Part shown: one piece after another, positions 7,497-19,401 of the stretch
How the letters are laid out: the number at the start of each line of letters is the position of its first letter
Position numbering within the stretch: the stretch's first letter is position 1
Origin: Betaproteobacteria bacterium
GTDB lineage: Bacteria; Pseudomonadota; Gammaproteobacteria; Burkholderiales; SG8-41
Reading direction: 5' to 3'
NCBI GenBank assembly: GCA_025356695.1
Contig: JANXSE010000066.1
Location: 1-19,401 of the forward strand
Length of the DNA stretch: 19,401 nt
Made by a program: the position numbers and the translations under genes
The notes under the pieces: generated by a model
Told to the model about the DNA's origin: nothing
What the model saw: the letters and a program-made list of their open reading frames with translations, nothing else
Databases searched by the model: none

Positions 7497-10400
7497 CTTG
7501 TCTCCAACAACAGGCGGCCGGCGCCGCGACGGCGCTCGAACCACAAACGAAAGCGGTCCAGATACAGATAAACGACCGGCGTTGTATACAGGGTCAGCAA
7601 CTGGCTCATGACCAGCCCACCAACGATCGCAATGCCGAGCGGACGGCGCATTTCCGAGCCGTCACCAAAACCAAACGCCAGCGGCATGGCGCCAAGCAAC
7701 GCGGCCATCGTCGTCATCATAATCGGCCGGAACCGCAGCAGGCAGGCTTCGAAAATGGCCTGCTCGGGTCGTATCCCGCTATTGCGCTCCGCGGCGATGG
7801 CGAAGTCTATCATCATGATGGCGTTTTTCTTGACGATACCGATCAGCAGGATCACGCCGATCAGGGCGATGATGCTGAACTCGGTCTGAAACAGCTTCAG
7901 CGCCAGCAACGCGCCGATACCGGCGGAAGGCAACGTCGACAGGATCGTAATCGGGTGGATATAACTTTCATAGAGTATCCCCAGCACGATATACACCGCG
8001 ATCAGCGCGGCCAGGATCAGCCACGGCTGACTGGAGAGCGAGGCCTGAAACGCGCGCGCCGTGCCCTGGAAGCTGCCGTAGATGGTCGAGGGCACGCCGA
8101 TGCGGGTCATCGTCGCATTGATGGCTGCCACCGCATCGCTCAGCGAAACGCCGATCGGCAGATTGAATGAAATAGTAGCCGCCGCAAACTGGCCCTGATG
8201 GTTCACCGCGAGCGAGGTATTGGTCGTCTCAAAACGCGCGAACGCCGACAGCGGCACCTGGCCACGCGAGGGCGACTGCACATAAATGTCTTTGAGCGCC
8301 TCGGGACTTTGCCAGTATTTTTCGGCAACCCCCATGACCACACGGTACTGGTTGAGGGTCGAGTAAATGACCGACACCTGCGCCTGTCCGAAGGCGAGAT
8401 TGAGTGCCGTGTCGATCATACGCGGCGTGATGCCCATGCGCGACGCGGTGTCGCGGTCGATCGTCAGCGTTGTCTGCAGCCCCTTGACCTGCTGGTCGGT
8501 GTTGACGTCGGCAAGTTCTGGCATGTCCTGCAGGGCGCGCAGCAGGCGTGGCGTCCAGGTGCGCAGCGGTTCGAGCTCGTCTGCACGCAGCGTAAATTGA
8601 TAGGCCGCATTGCTGGCGCGCCCGCCGACGCGGATATCCTGCACCGGCACCAGAAACAGATTGGCACCCGGCACCTGCGCCAGCTTGCCGCGCAACCGCG
8701 CCACCACCTGGTCGGCGGTGATGTCGCGCTCGGCGCGGGGCTTGAGCGAAACAAACATGAAACCGCTGTTGCGCTGGCCGCCGCCGGTGAATCCGGTCAC
8801 CGATTCGATCGCCGGATCGGCCTGGATAATGTCGACAAACGCGGCCAGCTTTTCGCGCATGGCCTGAAATGAAATGGCCTGGTCGGCCTGCACGTTGCCG
8901 ATAATGCGGCCGGTGTCCTGCTGCGGGAAGAAACCCTTTTGTATATCGATGTACAGATACACATTGAGACCGACGGTCGTTGCCAGCAAAACCATGATGA
9001 AACGCGTATGGCGCAACGCCCACGCCAGACTGTGTTCATAGCCGCGCAACATACCGGCGAAAAATTTTTCAGATGCCTGCTGCCAGCGGCCCTCAGCACG
9101 CGGCTCGTGCGCGCGCAGCAGACGCGCACACATCATCGGCGTCGTCGTCAGCGAAAGGGCCAGCGAAATCAGGATCGCTACCGACAGCGTGACGGCGAAC
9201 TCGCGGAACAGCCGGCCGACGATACCGCCCATCAACAGGATGGGAATGAACACCGCGATCAATGAAACGCTCATCGACACCACTGTAAAACCGACTTCGC
9301 GCACGCCTTTCAGCGCCGCCGCAAGCGGCTCCAGGCCTTTCTCGATATGTCGCGAGACGTTTTCCAGCACAACAATGGCATCGTCAACGACAAAACCGGT
9401 GGCAATGGTCAATGCCATCAGTGAAAGATTGTTCAGACTGTAACCACACAGGTGCATCGCGCCGAACGTGCCGATCAGAGAAACCGGTACTGCCACGCTC
9501 GGGATCAGCGTGGCGCGCCAGTTGCGCAGAAACAGAAAAACAACAAGGATCACCAGCCCGATGGCGATCAGCAGCGTGCGCTCGACATCTCGCAGGCTGG
9601 CGCGGATGGTGGTCGTGCGCTCCATCACGACCTTGAGATCGATCGCTTGCGGAATCGACGCCTGCAACTGCGGCAATACTTCGTAGATACGGTTGGCTGT
9701 TTCGATGATATTGGCACCGGGCTGGCGGTAGAGCAGCACGAGCACCGCAGGTTTGCCGTTGGAGATGCCGGTATTGCGCACGTCCTGCACCGAATCGACG
9801 ACCTCGGCTACATCCGACAGGCGCACCGCCGCGCCGTTGCGATAAGCGACGATCAGCGGCAGATATTCGGCGGCTTGTTTGGCCTGGTCGTTGGCATAGA
9901 TCTGCCATTGCCGGTCGCCGTCTTCGACCGTGCCTTTGGGCCGGTTGGCGTTCGTCGCATTGATCGCTGCGCGGACTTCGTCGAAGCCGATGCCATACTT
10001 GTTCAACACGGTCGGATTAATGTTGACGCGCACCGCCGGCAGCGAGCTGCCGCCGACGGTTACCTGGCCGATGCCTTTGACCTGCGAAAATTTCTGCGCC
10101 AAGATGGTCGATGCTGCGTCGTACATCTGACCGCGGTCGAGCAACGCCGAGGTCAGCGCGATGATCATGATCGGCGCGTCGGCCGGGTTGACCTTGCGAT
10201 AGGTCGGATTGCTTGGCAGCCCCGTCGGCAGCTGGCTGCGCGACGCATTGATCGCCGCCTGCACGTCGCGCGCCGCGCCGTCGATATCGCGGTCGAGATC
10301 GAACTGCAGCGTCAGTCGCGAATTGCCCAACGAGCTGCTGGAAGTGATTTCGGTCACGCCGGCAATGCGGCCCAGCGCACGCTCGAGCGGTGTCGCCACG

Positions 10401-10585
10401 GTTGCCGCCATCGTTTCCGGACTGGCACCGGGCAGGGACACGCCGACAGAGATGGTCGGATAGTCGACCTGCGGTAACGGCGCCACCGGCAGCAACCGGA
10501 ACGCAAGAACGCCGGCCAGCGCCAGCCCGATGGTCAGCAGCGTGGTGGCAACCGGCCGCCGGACAAACGGTTCGGAAAAATTCAT
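7493..10585 (-). CDS. mdtC: RND multidrug efflux pump, MdtC/MuxC-like
   Basis: Inner-membrane proton/drug antiporter subunit of the hydrophobe/amphiphile efflux family. The 1030 residues fit the family (about 1020-1050). It starts [17 protein letters not shown], leading into TM1. Two large periplasmic loops (about 35-335 and 550-850) flank the TM2-6 and TM8-12 bundles. The TM4 proton-relay pair is Asp401/Asp402 in [14 protein letters not shown], and the TM10 lysines are Lys919/Lys920 in [14 protein letters not shown]. The frame extends 73 codons further upstream, but that part is antisense-like Arg/Pro/Ala-rich sequence lying inside mdtB; the ATG at 10585 overlaps the mdtB stop as ATGA and is preferred. 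In the E. coli and Pseudomonas systems MdtB and MdtC type subunits form a mixed trimer with unequal roles; that is assumed here from synteny. Confidence 0.95.
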   Translation of the reverse strand: MNFSEPFVRRPVATTLLTIGLALAGVLAFRLLPVAPLPQVDYPTISVGVSLPGASPETMAATVATPLERALGRIAGVTEITSSSSLGNSRLTLQFDLDRDIDGAARDVQAAINASRSQLPTGLPSNPTYRKVNPADAPIMIIALTSALLDRGQMYDAASTILAQKFSQVKGIGQVTVGGSSLPAVRVNINPTVLNKYGIGFDEVRAAINATNANRPKGTVEDGDRQWQIYANDQAKQAAEYLPLIVAYRNGAAVRLSDVAEVVDSVQDVRNTGISNGKPAVLVLLYRQPGANIIETANRIYEVLPQLQASIPQAIDLKVVMERTTTIRASLRDVERTLLIAIGLVILVVFLFLRNWRATLIPSVAVPVSLIGTFGAMHLCGYSLNNLSLMALTIATGFVVDDAIVVLENVSRHIEKGLEPLAAALKGVREVGFTVVSMSVSLIAVFIPILLMGGIVGRLFREFAVTLSVAILISLALSLTTTPMMCARLLRAHEPRAEGRWQQASEKFFAGMLRGYEHSLAWALRHTRFIMVLLATTVGLNVYLYIDIQKGFFPQQDTGRIIGNVQADQAISFQAMREKLAAFVDIIQADPAIESVTGFTGGGQRNSGFMFVSLKPRAERDITADQVVARLRGKLAQVPGANLFLVPVQDIRVGGRASNAAYQFTLRADELEPLRTWTPRLLRALQDMPELADVNTDQQVKGLQTTLTIDRDTASRMGITPRMIDTALNLAFGQAQVSVIYSTLNQYRVVMGVAEKYWQSPEALKDIYVQSPSRGQVPLSAFARFETTNTSLAVNHQGQFAAATISFNLPIGVSLSDAVAAINATMTRIGVPSTIYGSFQGTARAFQASLSSQPWLILAALIAVYIVLGILYESYIHPITILSTLPSAGIGALLALKLFQTEFSIIALIGVILLIGIVKKNAIMMIDFAIAAERNSGIRPEQAIFEACLLRFRPIMMTTMAALLGAMPLAFGFGDGSEMRRPLGIAIVGGLVMSQLLTLYTTPVVYLYLDRFRLWFERRRGAGRLLLETR

Positions 10586-13500
10586 TGCCGGCCGTCTTCG
10601 GCGCTCACCCCCGGCGCCGCGCCTTTGCGTGCGCGCAGGCGCCGGGCCAGACGGTCGAATGCGAGGTAGATCACCGGTGTCGTGTAGAGCGTAAGCAACT
10701 GGCTGACAATTAGGCCGCCAAACATGGTGAGCCCCAACGGGCGCCGCAGCTCGGAGCCGACCCCGCCGCCGAGCATCAGGGGCAGCGCGGCCAGCAGCGC
10801 GCACATGGTCGTCATCAAAATGGGGCGGAAGCGCAACAGACAGGCCTGGTAGATGGCTTCGCGCGGCGACTTGCCCTCGATGCGTTCGGCATCCAGCGCG
10901 AAGTCGATCATCATGATGGCGTTCTTTTTGACGATACCGATCAGCAGAATGATGCCGATGATGCCGATGATGCTCAGATCAGTCTGTGCGACAAAAAGCG
11001 CCAGCAGCGCGCCGACGCCCGCCGAGGGCAGCGTCGAGAGAATGGTCACCGGATGGATGTAACTCTCGTAGAGCACACCGAGTACGATGTACATCGTGAT
11101 GATCGCCGCCAGGATCAGCAACAGCGTGTCGGAAAGCGACGAACGGAAAGCCTGCGCCGCGCCCTGAAAGCGCGTGCGCACGCTGACCGGCACACCCATT
11201 TCCTGTTGCACCGCTTCAATCGCACCGACCGCGTCACCCAGCGCATAACCTTTGGCGAGATTGAACGAGATCGTCGATGACGGAAATTGCCCAAGATGAT
11301 TGACCGCCAGCAGCGAGGGCTTCTCCACCAGCTGCGTTACCGCGCTCAACGGAATCTGTGTGCCGTTGGCGCCGGGCACGTAAAGATCGCGCAGCGCGGC
11401 AGGCCCGCGGCGGAATTCCGGTTTGACTTCGAGGACGACGCGATATTGGTTCGACTGTGTGAAGATGGTCGAGACGAGGCGCTGGCCGAACGCGTTGTAG
11501 AGCACGTTGTCGATCGCGGCAGGAGTGACGCCGAGCCTGCCGGCGGTGTCGCGGTCGATTTCGAGGTAGGCCTGCAGCCCCTGGTCCTGCAGATCGCTGG
11601 CGACATCGCTAAGTTGCGGCAACTGCGTCAGGCGCTCGACATGTTTATGCGTCCACGCAGAAAGCTCTTCGGCGTTGGCGCTGTCGAGCGTGAACTGGTA
11701 CTGCGTGCGGCTGACGCGGTCTTCGATCGTCAGGTCCTGCACCGGCTGCATGAAGAGCTGCATGCCTTCATGCTGCGCGAGGCGCTCCTTGAGGCGGCGG
11801 ATGATCTCCGCCGATGAAGGACGCTGATCATGGGGTTTGAGTGTAATTAAGACGCGGCCGCTGTTTAGCGTTGTGTTGGTGCCGTCGACGCCGATGAAGG
11901 ACGACAGGCATTCCACCGCAGGATCTTCAAGGATGGCTTTTGCCAGCGCCTGCTGGCGTTCGGCCATGGCCTCGAAGGATATCGACTGCGGTGCCTCCGA
12001 AATGCCCTGGATCAAACCGGTGTCCTGCACCGGAAAAAATCCCTTCGGCACGAATATATAGAGTACGACGGCCAGTCCCAGCGTGGCGACGGCCACCCAC
12101 AGGGTCATGCGCTGGCGGTCGAGCACCCAGCGCAAGGTGACGCCGTAGCGTTCGATGATCCAGTCGAACCAGCCCCCGGCGACACGATAAAAACGCCCCT
12201 GTTCTGCTTCGGGCGTGTGGCGCAGCAGGCGCGCACACATCATCGGCGTCAGCGTCAGCGAGACCACCGCGGAAATCAGGATGGACACCGCGAGCGTGAT
12301 GGCGAACTCGCGGAACAGACGGCCGACGACATCACCCATGAACAGTAACGGAATGAGAACCGCAATCAGCGAAAAAGTCAGTGAGATGATGGTGAAGCCA
12401 ATTTGCTGCGCGCCCTTGAGCGCCGCCGCCAGCGGTTCTTCCCCGGCCTCGATGTAGCGCGCGATGTTCTCGATCATAACGATAGCGTCGTCGACCACGA
12501 AGCCGGTGGCAATGGTCAGCGCCATCAGCGTCAGATTGTTGATACTGAAGCCGGCCAGATACATCACACCAAAGGTGCCGACCAGCGACAGCGGCACGGC
12601 CACGCTCGGGATCAGGGTCGCCGGCACGTTGCGCAGGAAAACATAGATGACCAGCACGACCAGCACGATGGCGAGCAACAGCTCGATTTGCACGTCGCGA
12701 ACCGAGGCGCGGATGGTAACGGTACGGTCGGTCAGAACCGCGATTTCAATGGCGGCGGGCAATGACGCCTGCAATTGCGGCAGCAGTTGTTTGACGCGAT
12801 CGACCACCTCGATGACGTTGGCGCCGGGCTGGCGCTGCACGTTGACGATCACCGCCGGCACGTCGTTCATCCAGGCGGCGAGACGGGTGTTTTCCGCGTC
12901 TTCGATGACGTCGGCGACATCCGACAGATAAATCGGCGCGCCATTGCGGTAGGCGATGATGATGCGGCCGTATTCGACGGCCGAGCGTAATTGGTCGTTG
13001 GCGTCGATGGTATAGGCGCGTTGCGGCCCATCAAAGCTGCCCTTGGCCTGGTTCACATTGGCGCTGCCGATGCCGGCGCGCACGTCTTCGAGGTTGAGCC
13101 CCTTGGCAGCCAGCGCTTTAGGATTGACCTGGACGCGCACCGCGGGGCGCTGTCCGCCGTTGAGGGTCACAAGACCGACGCCGGTGACTTGCGAAATTTT
13201 TTGCGCCAGCCGTGTGTCGACCAGACTCTGCACCTGCGGCAACGGCAACGTGGCCGAGGTCACGCCGAGCGTCAGTATCGGCGTATCGGCCGGATTGACC
13301 TTGCTGTAGACCGGCGGTGCAGGCAAATCGACCGGCAGCAGATTGGAGGCGGCATTGATCGCAGCCTGCACTTCCTGCTCCGCCACATCCAAGCTCAGTT
13401 CCAGATTGAACTGCAGCGTGATGACAGTGGCGCCGCCCGAGTTGGTCGACGACATCTGTTTCAAACCGGGCATCTGGCCGAACTGCCGCTCCAGCGGCGC

Positions 13501-13692
13501 GGCAATCGACGAGGTCATCACATCCGGGCTGGCGCCCGGATAAAACGTCACGACCTGGATGGTGGGGTAATCGACTTCCGGCAGCGCCGACAGCGCCAGC
13601 TGGCGATACGCGATCAGGCCGGAGAGAAAAATCGCGACCATCAGCAGCGAGGTCGCCACCGGGCGCAAAATAAACAGCCGCGAAGGATTCAT
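10582..13692 (-). CDS. mdtB: RND multidrug efflux pump, MdtB/MuxB-like
   Basis: First of two RND pumps in the operon. The 1036 residues begin [20 protein letters not shown], the typical MdtB-type start with TM1. The topology is that of the family: periplasmic loops at about 33-335 and 550-855, and two six-helix bundles. The proton-relay residues are Asp401/Asp402 in [13 protein letters not shown] (TM4) and Lys922/Lys923 in [14 protein letters not shown] (TM10). The C-terminus is basic and cytoplasmic (ARRLRARKG). The ATG at 13692 has GAAAG five bases upstream and lies 18 bp after the mdtA stop. It is clearly paralogous to the next gene, with some TM segments near identical even in DNA. The presence of two different RND proteins side by side identifies the MdtABC / MuxABC class rather than the AcrAB class. 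Confidence 0.95.
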   Translation of the reverse strand: MNPSRLFILRPVATSLLMVAIFLSGLIAYRQLALSALPEVDYPTIQVVTFYPGASPDVMTSSIAAPLERQFGQMPGLKQMSSTNSGGATVITLQFNLELSLDVAEQEVQAAINAASNLLPVDLPAPPVYSKVNPADTPILTLGVTSATLPLPQVQSLVDTRLAQKISQVTGVGLVTLNGGQRPAVRVQVNPKALAAKGLNLEDVRAGIGSANVNQAKGSFDGPQRAYTIDANDQLRSAVEYGRIIIAYRNGAPIYLSDVADVIEDAENTRLAAWMNDVPAVIVNVQRQPGANVIEVVDRVKQLLPQLQASLPAAIEIAVLTDRTVTIRASVRDVQIELLLAIVLVVLVIYVFLRNVPATLIPSVAVPLSLVGTFGVMYLAGFSINNLTLMALTIATGFVVDDAIVMIENIARYIEAGEEPLAAALKGAQQIGFTIISLTFSLIAVLIPLLFMGDVVGRLFREFAITLAVSILISAVVSLTLTPMMCARLLRHTPEAEQGRFYRVAGGWFDWIIERYGVTLRWVLDRQRMTLWVAVATLGLAVVLYIFVPKGFFPVQDTGLIQGISEAPQSISFEAMAERQQALAKAILEDPAVECLSSFIGVDGTNTTLNSGRVLITLKPHDQRPSSAEIIRRLKERLAQHEGMQLFMQPVQDLTIEDRVSRTQYQFTLDSANAEELSAWTHKHVERLTQLPQLSDVASDLQDQGLQAYLEIDRDTAGRLGVTPAAIDNVLYNAFGQRLVSTIFTQSNQYRVVLEVKPEFRRGPAALRDLYVPGANGTQIPLSAVTQLVEKPSLLAVNHLGQFPSSTISFNLAKGYALGDAVGAIEAVQQEMGVPVSVRTRFQGAAQAFRSSLSDTLLLILAAIITMYIVLGVLYESYIHPVTILSTLPSAGVGALLALFVAQTDLSIIGIIGIILLIGIVKKNAIMMIDFALDAERIEGKSPREAIYQACLLRFRPILMTTMCALLAALPLMLGGGVGSELRRPLGLTMFGGLIVSQLLTLYTTPVIYLAFDRLARRLRARKGAAPGVSAEDGRQ

Positions 13693-13710
13693 CTGGCTTT
13701 CGCCGTCAGC

Positions 13711-15075
13711 CTACTCGGCAGCCTTGTCGCCGCCCTTACGGCGGTTACCGCCACCCTTTTTACGTTCGGGGTCGCCGCTTTGGCGTGCCGCCTCAGTTTC
13801 AGCCGGCGACCGCTCAGCCGCGGGTTCGGCAGCTTTTGCGCCATCCGTTTCTCCGCCCTTGCGGCGGTTGCCACCGCCTTTGCGCGCAGCGCCTTTTTCC
13901 ACGGATGGCAGCTCGACCTTGGCGCCTTCGCGCAGGCGGTCCATGCCGTCGACAACGATTAATTCGCCAGGCTCGACGCCGGATTCGATTACGGTTGCAT
14001 CTGTTTCGGTCGGTCCCGTTTTAACTTCGCGTAGGGTAACCGTGCGGTCTTCCTTGACGACATAAACAAACATGCCGCGAGCGCCGCGCTGCAACGCGGC
14101 GCTCGGCACCGTGGTGGCATCGCGACGCACGTCGATCAGCATGCGCACATTGACGAACTGGTTGGGAAACAGGTGTCCGTCATCGTTGGGAAACTGCGCC
14201 TTCAGGCGCACCGTGCCGGTGGTCGTGTCGATCTGATTATCAACCGTCAGCAACACGCCGGCGCCCAATTGGTTTTTCTGGTTCTGGTCTCGATCAAGCG
14301 CCTCGACCGGAATACGCTCGCCGGACTGAACGCGCTTCATCACCGCCGGCAGATTGTCCTGCGGCAATGTGAAGACAACGGTAATCGGTTGCTGCTGCGT
14401 AATTACAACAAGGCCTGTGGTATCGCCCGCGCGCACGACATTACCCTCGTCGACCTGACGCAGACCAAGGCGCCCCGGGATGGGCGCGGTGACGCGTGAA
14501 TATGTTAGCTGCAAACGCGCATTGTCGAGCTGACCCTGATCGACTTTCACGGTGCCCTCGTACTGGCGGACCAGCGCCTCCTGGGTATCGAGTTGTTGTT
14601 TCGCAATGGAGTCCTGCACCAACAGCGTGCGATAACGTTCAAGATCGATGCGTGCATTGGCCAGCAGCGCATTGTCGCGCGCCATCTGGCCCTCAACCTG
14701 CGTGAGTTGCGCCTGAAAAGGCCGCGGATCGATTTCCACCAGCACATCGCCCTGGCGCACCAGCTGGCCTTCGCGGAACAGCACCCGCATGATCTGCCCA
14801 TCGACACGACTGCGCACGGTGACGGTGCGCACCGGTGTAACGGTGCCGAGGCTGGTGAGGTAAACTTTGACGTCGATCTTCTTTGCCGGCTGGGCAACCA
14901 CCGGCGTGACGCGTCCGCTGCCGTCGCCCTTCTTGCCAAAACCGCGGCCGGCGCCCTCTGGCGGCCGCGCGACGTCACCCGTCGCAGCAGCGTTGTAGTA
15001 GTAAAAATAATAGACGGCGCCTCCGCCCATCAAGCAAGCCAGAACCGCCAGCGCCCAGACGAGGCGGCGCTTCAC
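13711..15075 (-). CDS. mdtA: RND efflux periplasmic adaptor, MdtA/MuxA-like
   Basis: The membrane-fusion protein that couples the MdtBC pump to the outer-membrane channel. The 454 residues start at a GTG; a TGA seven codons upstream and no other usable codon fix this start, with only a weak GGCAGAG as ribosome binding site. An N-terminal membrane anchor (about 5-26) is followed by a Gly-rich linker, the first half of the lipoyl domain (VRSRVDGQIMRVLFREGQ, 87-104), a coiled-coil hairpin (about 118-188), the second lipoyl half (YSRVTAPIPGRLG, 192-204), a beta-barrel and a membrane-proximal domain to about 392. A basic 60-residue tail carries KGGGNRRKGG twice. It begins 46 bp after gyrB on the same strand, and no strong promoter is evident in that gap, so read-through from gyrB or a promoter inside gyrB is likely. 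Confidence 0.95.
   Translation of the reverse strand: MKRRLVWALAVLACLMGGGAVYYFYYYNAAATGDVARPPEGAGRGFGKKGDGSGRVTPVVAQPAKKIDVKVYLTSLGTVTPVRTVTVRSRVDGQIMRVLFREGQLVRQGDVLVEIDPRPFQAQLTQVEGQMARDNALLANARIDLERYRTLLVQDSIAKQQLDTQEALVRQYEGTVKVDQGQLDNARLQLTYSRVTAPIPGRLGLRQVDEGNVVRAGDTTGLVVITQQQPITVVFTLPQDNLPAVMKRVQSGERIPVEALDRDQNQKNQLGAGVLLTVDNQIDTTTGTVRLKAQFPNDDGHLFPNQFVNVRMLIDVRRDATTVPSAALQRGARGMFVYVVKEDRTVTLREVKTGPTETDATVIESGVEPGELIVVDGMDRLREGAKVELPSVEKGAARKGGGNRRKGGETDGAKAAEPAAERSPAETEAARQSGDPERKKGGGNRRKGGDKAAE
13729..13881 (-). repeat. Duplicated KGGGNRRKGG coding repeat in mdtA tail
   Basis: Bases 13852-13881 (residues 399-408) and 13729-13758 (residues 440-449) encode the identical decapeptide 41 codons apart. 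By my alignment 24 of 30 bases match, and all six differences fall at third codon positions. Confidence 0.8.
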
Positions 15076-15121
15076 GCGCTCTGCCGCCGAGAATCAATCG
15101 AAGAAGCGCTCACGGCTGCGG

Positions 15122-18683
<3,562 letters not shown>

Positions 18684-18723
18684 ACTTTAAATTCCTAGTA
18701 GTAATAATAACTGTCACGGTTTT

Positions 18724-18732
18724 TGTGGATAT
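18724..18732 (-). promoter_or_regulatory. DnaA-box-like site, one mismatch
   Basis: The minus strand reads ATATCCACA, differing from TTATCCACA only at the first base. It lies about 40 bp upstream of dnaN. Confidence 0.45.
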
Positions 18733-18767
18733 CGCGGTAAGCCCATCACCATGCAAGCTTTAATGCC

Positions 18768-18788
18768 GTTTTTATTGCAAATAAAAAC
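18768..18788. repeat. Perfect AT-rich palindrome in the dnaA-dnaN spacer
   Basis: GTTTTTATT and AATAAAAAC form a 9-bp perfect inverted repeat around the 3-base loop GCA. The stem is almost wholly A/T and no T-run follows on either strand, so it is unlike an intrinsic terminator. An easily melted site or a protein-binding palindrome is more likely. Confidence 0.7.
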
Positions 18789-18798
18789 TTACAATGCT

Positions 18799-18807
18799 TG
18801 TGGATTG
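18799..18807 (-). promoter_or_regulatory. Weak DnaA-box-like site, two mismatches
   Basis: The minus strand reads CAATCCACA; the ATCCACA core is kept but the first two bases differ from TTATCCACA. It would be a low-affinity site at best. Confidence 0.25.
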
Positions 18808-18855
18808 TTTGTGCATTGAATTTTGAAAACCATTTTCTTCAGCCATACACACAAG

Positions 18856-18864
18856 TTATCCACG
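18856..18864 (+). promoter_or_regulatory. DnaA-box-like site, one mismatch
   Basis: The plus strand reads TTATCCACG, differing from the consensus TTATCCACA only at the last base. It sits six bases from the dnaA stop codon, in opposite orientation to the other two sites. Confidence 0.5.
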
Positions 18865-18869
18865 GACTG

Positions 18870-19401
18870 TTAACTTCTAAGAACTTTCAGTAAAGAATCA
18901 AAATCGCGCGTGATGCCGTGGTCGGTCGACTTAAGCGCGGCAATTTTCCTGCAGGCATGCAAGACCGTCGTGTGATCGCGGCCGCCAAAAGCCTCGCCAA
19001 TGTCCGGCAGACTCAAATGAGTAAGTTCCTTGGCAAGCGCCATCGCAATCTGCCTGGGACGCGCGACATTGCGAGTGCGCTTTTTTGAATACATTTCAGA
19101 AACTTTGATCTTGTAATAGTCGGCGACGGTTTTCTGGATGTTATCGATGGAGACCTGCCGGCTTTGCAGCGCAAGCAGATCCTTGAGCGCTTCGCGGCAG
19201 ACTTCGATCGTGATGGGCTGCCCGGAGAACCGGGAATAGGCGAGGATCCTTTTCAACGCGCCTTCGAGTTCGCGAACGTTGGTTTGACTGTGGCTGGCGA
19301 TAAAAAATGCAACTGCTTCGTCGAGATGCACGTTTTCGGCTTCTGCCTTGCGTAACAGAATGGCGACGCGCATCTCAAGCTCAGGAGGTTCGACCGCAAC
19401 C
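18870..19401 (-). CDS. dnaA: Chromosomal replication initiator DnaA, C-terminal part (runs off right edge)
   Basis: DnaA binds DnaA boxes at oriC, oligomerises with ATP and melts the origin. The visible 177 residues begin inside the AAA+ domain ([20 protein letters not shown]), continue through the lid with [11 protein letters not shown], whose Arg is in the sensor II position, and end with the complete DNA-binding domain IV. That domain shows [14 protein letters not shown] and the family signature [16 protein letters not shown], whose residues contact the DnaA box. The gene ends with TAA. The frame is open to the window edge, so the Met codon at 19373 is internal, not the start. It is transcribed towards dnaN across the 186-bp spacer. 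Confidence 0.98.
   Translation of the reverse strand, partial: VAVEPPELEMRVAILLRKAEAENVHLDEAVAFFIASHSQTNVRELEGALKRILAYSRFSGQPITIEVCREALKDLLALQSRQVSIDNIQKTVADYYKIKVSEMYSKKRTRNVARPRQIAMALAKELTHLSLPDIGEAFGGRDHTTVLHACRKIAALKSTDHGITRDFDSLLKVLRS

Larger units (their letters stand above)
18684..18869. other. AT-rich dnaA-dnaN spacer; possible part of oriC or dnaN control region
   Basis: This 186-bp gap is about 36% G+C by my count, far below the flanking genes. It holds three DnaA-box-like sites, a perfect 9-bp palindrome, a short TTTTGAAAA palindrome (18821-18829) and outer CAAGC/GCTTG arms (18754-18758, 18796-18800). It could be an accessory origin segment, a DNA unwinding element or the DnaA-regulated dnaN promoter. 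In many relatives oriC lies on the other side of dnaA, outside this window. Confidence 0.45.

Noticed and set aside
10430..10437. GGGCAGGG, a match to the FtsK-orienting motif GGGNAGGG
   Set aside because: A single match inside mdtC, on the strand opposite to the expected ori-to-ter polarity, and easily due to chance in GC-rich sequence.
9452..10477. 341-codon plus-strand frame opposite mdtC
   Set aside because: Shadow of the RND pump gene; Asp/Arg/His-rich low-sense translation with no domain.
10586..10804. 73-codon upstream extension of mdtC
   Set aside because: Lies inside mdtB, has Arg/Ala/Pro-rich shadow composition, and the ATG at 10585 gives the family start and an ATGA overlap.
12991..13962. 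323-codon plus-strand frame opposite mdtB and mdtA
   Set aside because: Spans two well-supported genes on the opposite strand and has no recognisable domain.

Overview
This window reads as an origin-proximal piece of a betaproteobacterial chromosome with high G+C coding sequence. The grounds are dnaA, dnaN and gyrB adjacent in that order with no recF between them, a GyrB of full proteobacterial length (805 aa, large insert in the TOPRIM half), and the def/fmt, LysM-protein and dprA block that lies near the origin in several beta- and gammaproteobacteria. The exact genus cannot be told from the sequence. No transposase, integrase, CRISPR array, tRNA or rRNA was seen.

Layout, left to right. 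1-922: minus-strand def-fmt pair (fmt runs off the left edge). 1031-3342: plus-strand tsaP-like LysM gene followed by dprA. 3476-6043: plus-strand topB, a type IA topoisomerase with a long zinc-finger C-terminus, preceded by a small hairpin beside its ribosome binding site. 6060-15075: a four-gene minus-strand RND efflux operon (periplasmic adaptor, two different RND pumps, outer-membrane lipoprotein), the MdtABC / MuxABC-OpmB architecture, with two ATGA stop/start overlaps. It meets topB tail to tail. 15122-18683: gyrB and dnaN, minus strand. 18684-18869: an AT-rich dnaN-dnaA spacer with DnaA-box-like sites and a perfect palindrome. 18870-19401: the 3' part of dnaA, running off the right edge.

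How the genes fit together. dnaA, dnaN, gyrB and topB serve replication initiation, clamp loading and DNA topology. def and fmt serve the formyl-methionine cycle of translation. tsaP and dprA both bear on natural transformation (pilus secretin anchoring and ssDNA/RecA handling). The efflux operon starts 46 bp after gyrB on the same strand. Pumps of this type are known to export novobiocin, whose target is GyrB, so the juxtaposition is suggestive though unproven.

I found no clearly new system. The observations most worth a second look are the gyrB/efflux adjacency, the origin-like dnaA-dnaN spacer, two in-frame duplications kept at protein level (MdtA tail and TsaP C-terminal region), and hairpins in the leaders of tsaP and topB. 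Start codons were corrected from the longest reading frame for def, topB, mdtC and the outer-membrane factor.
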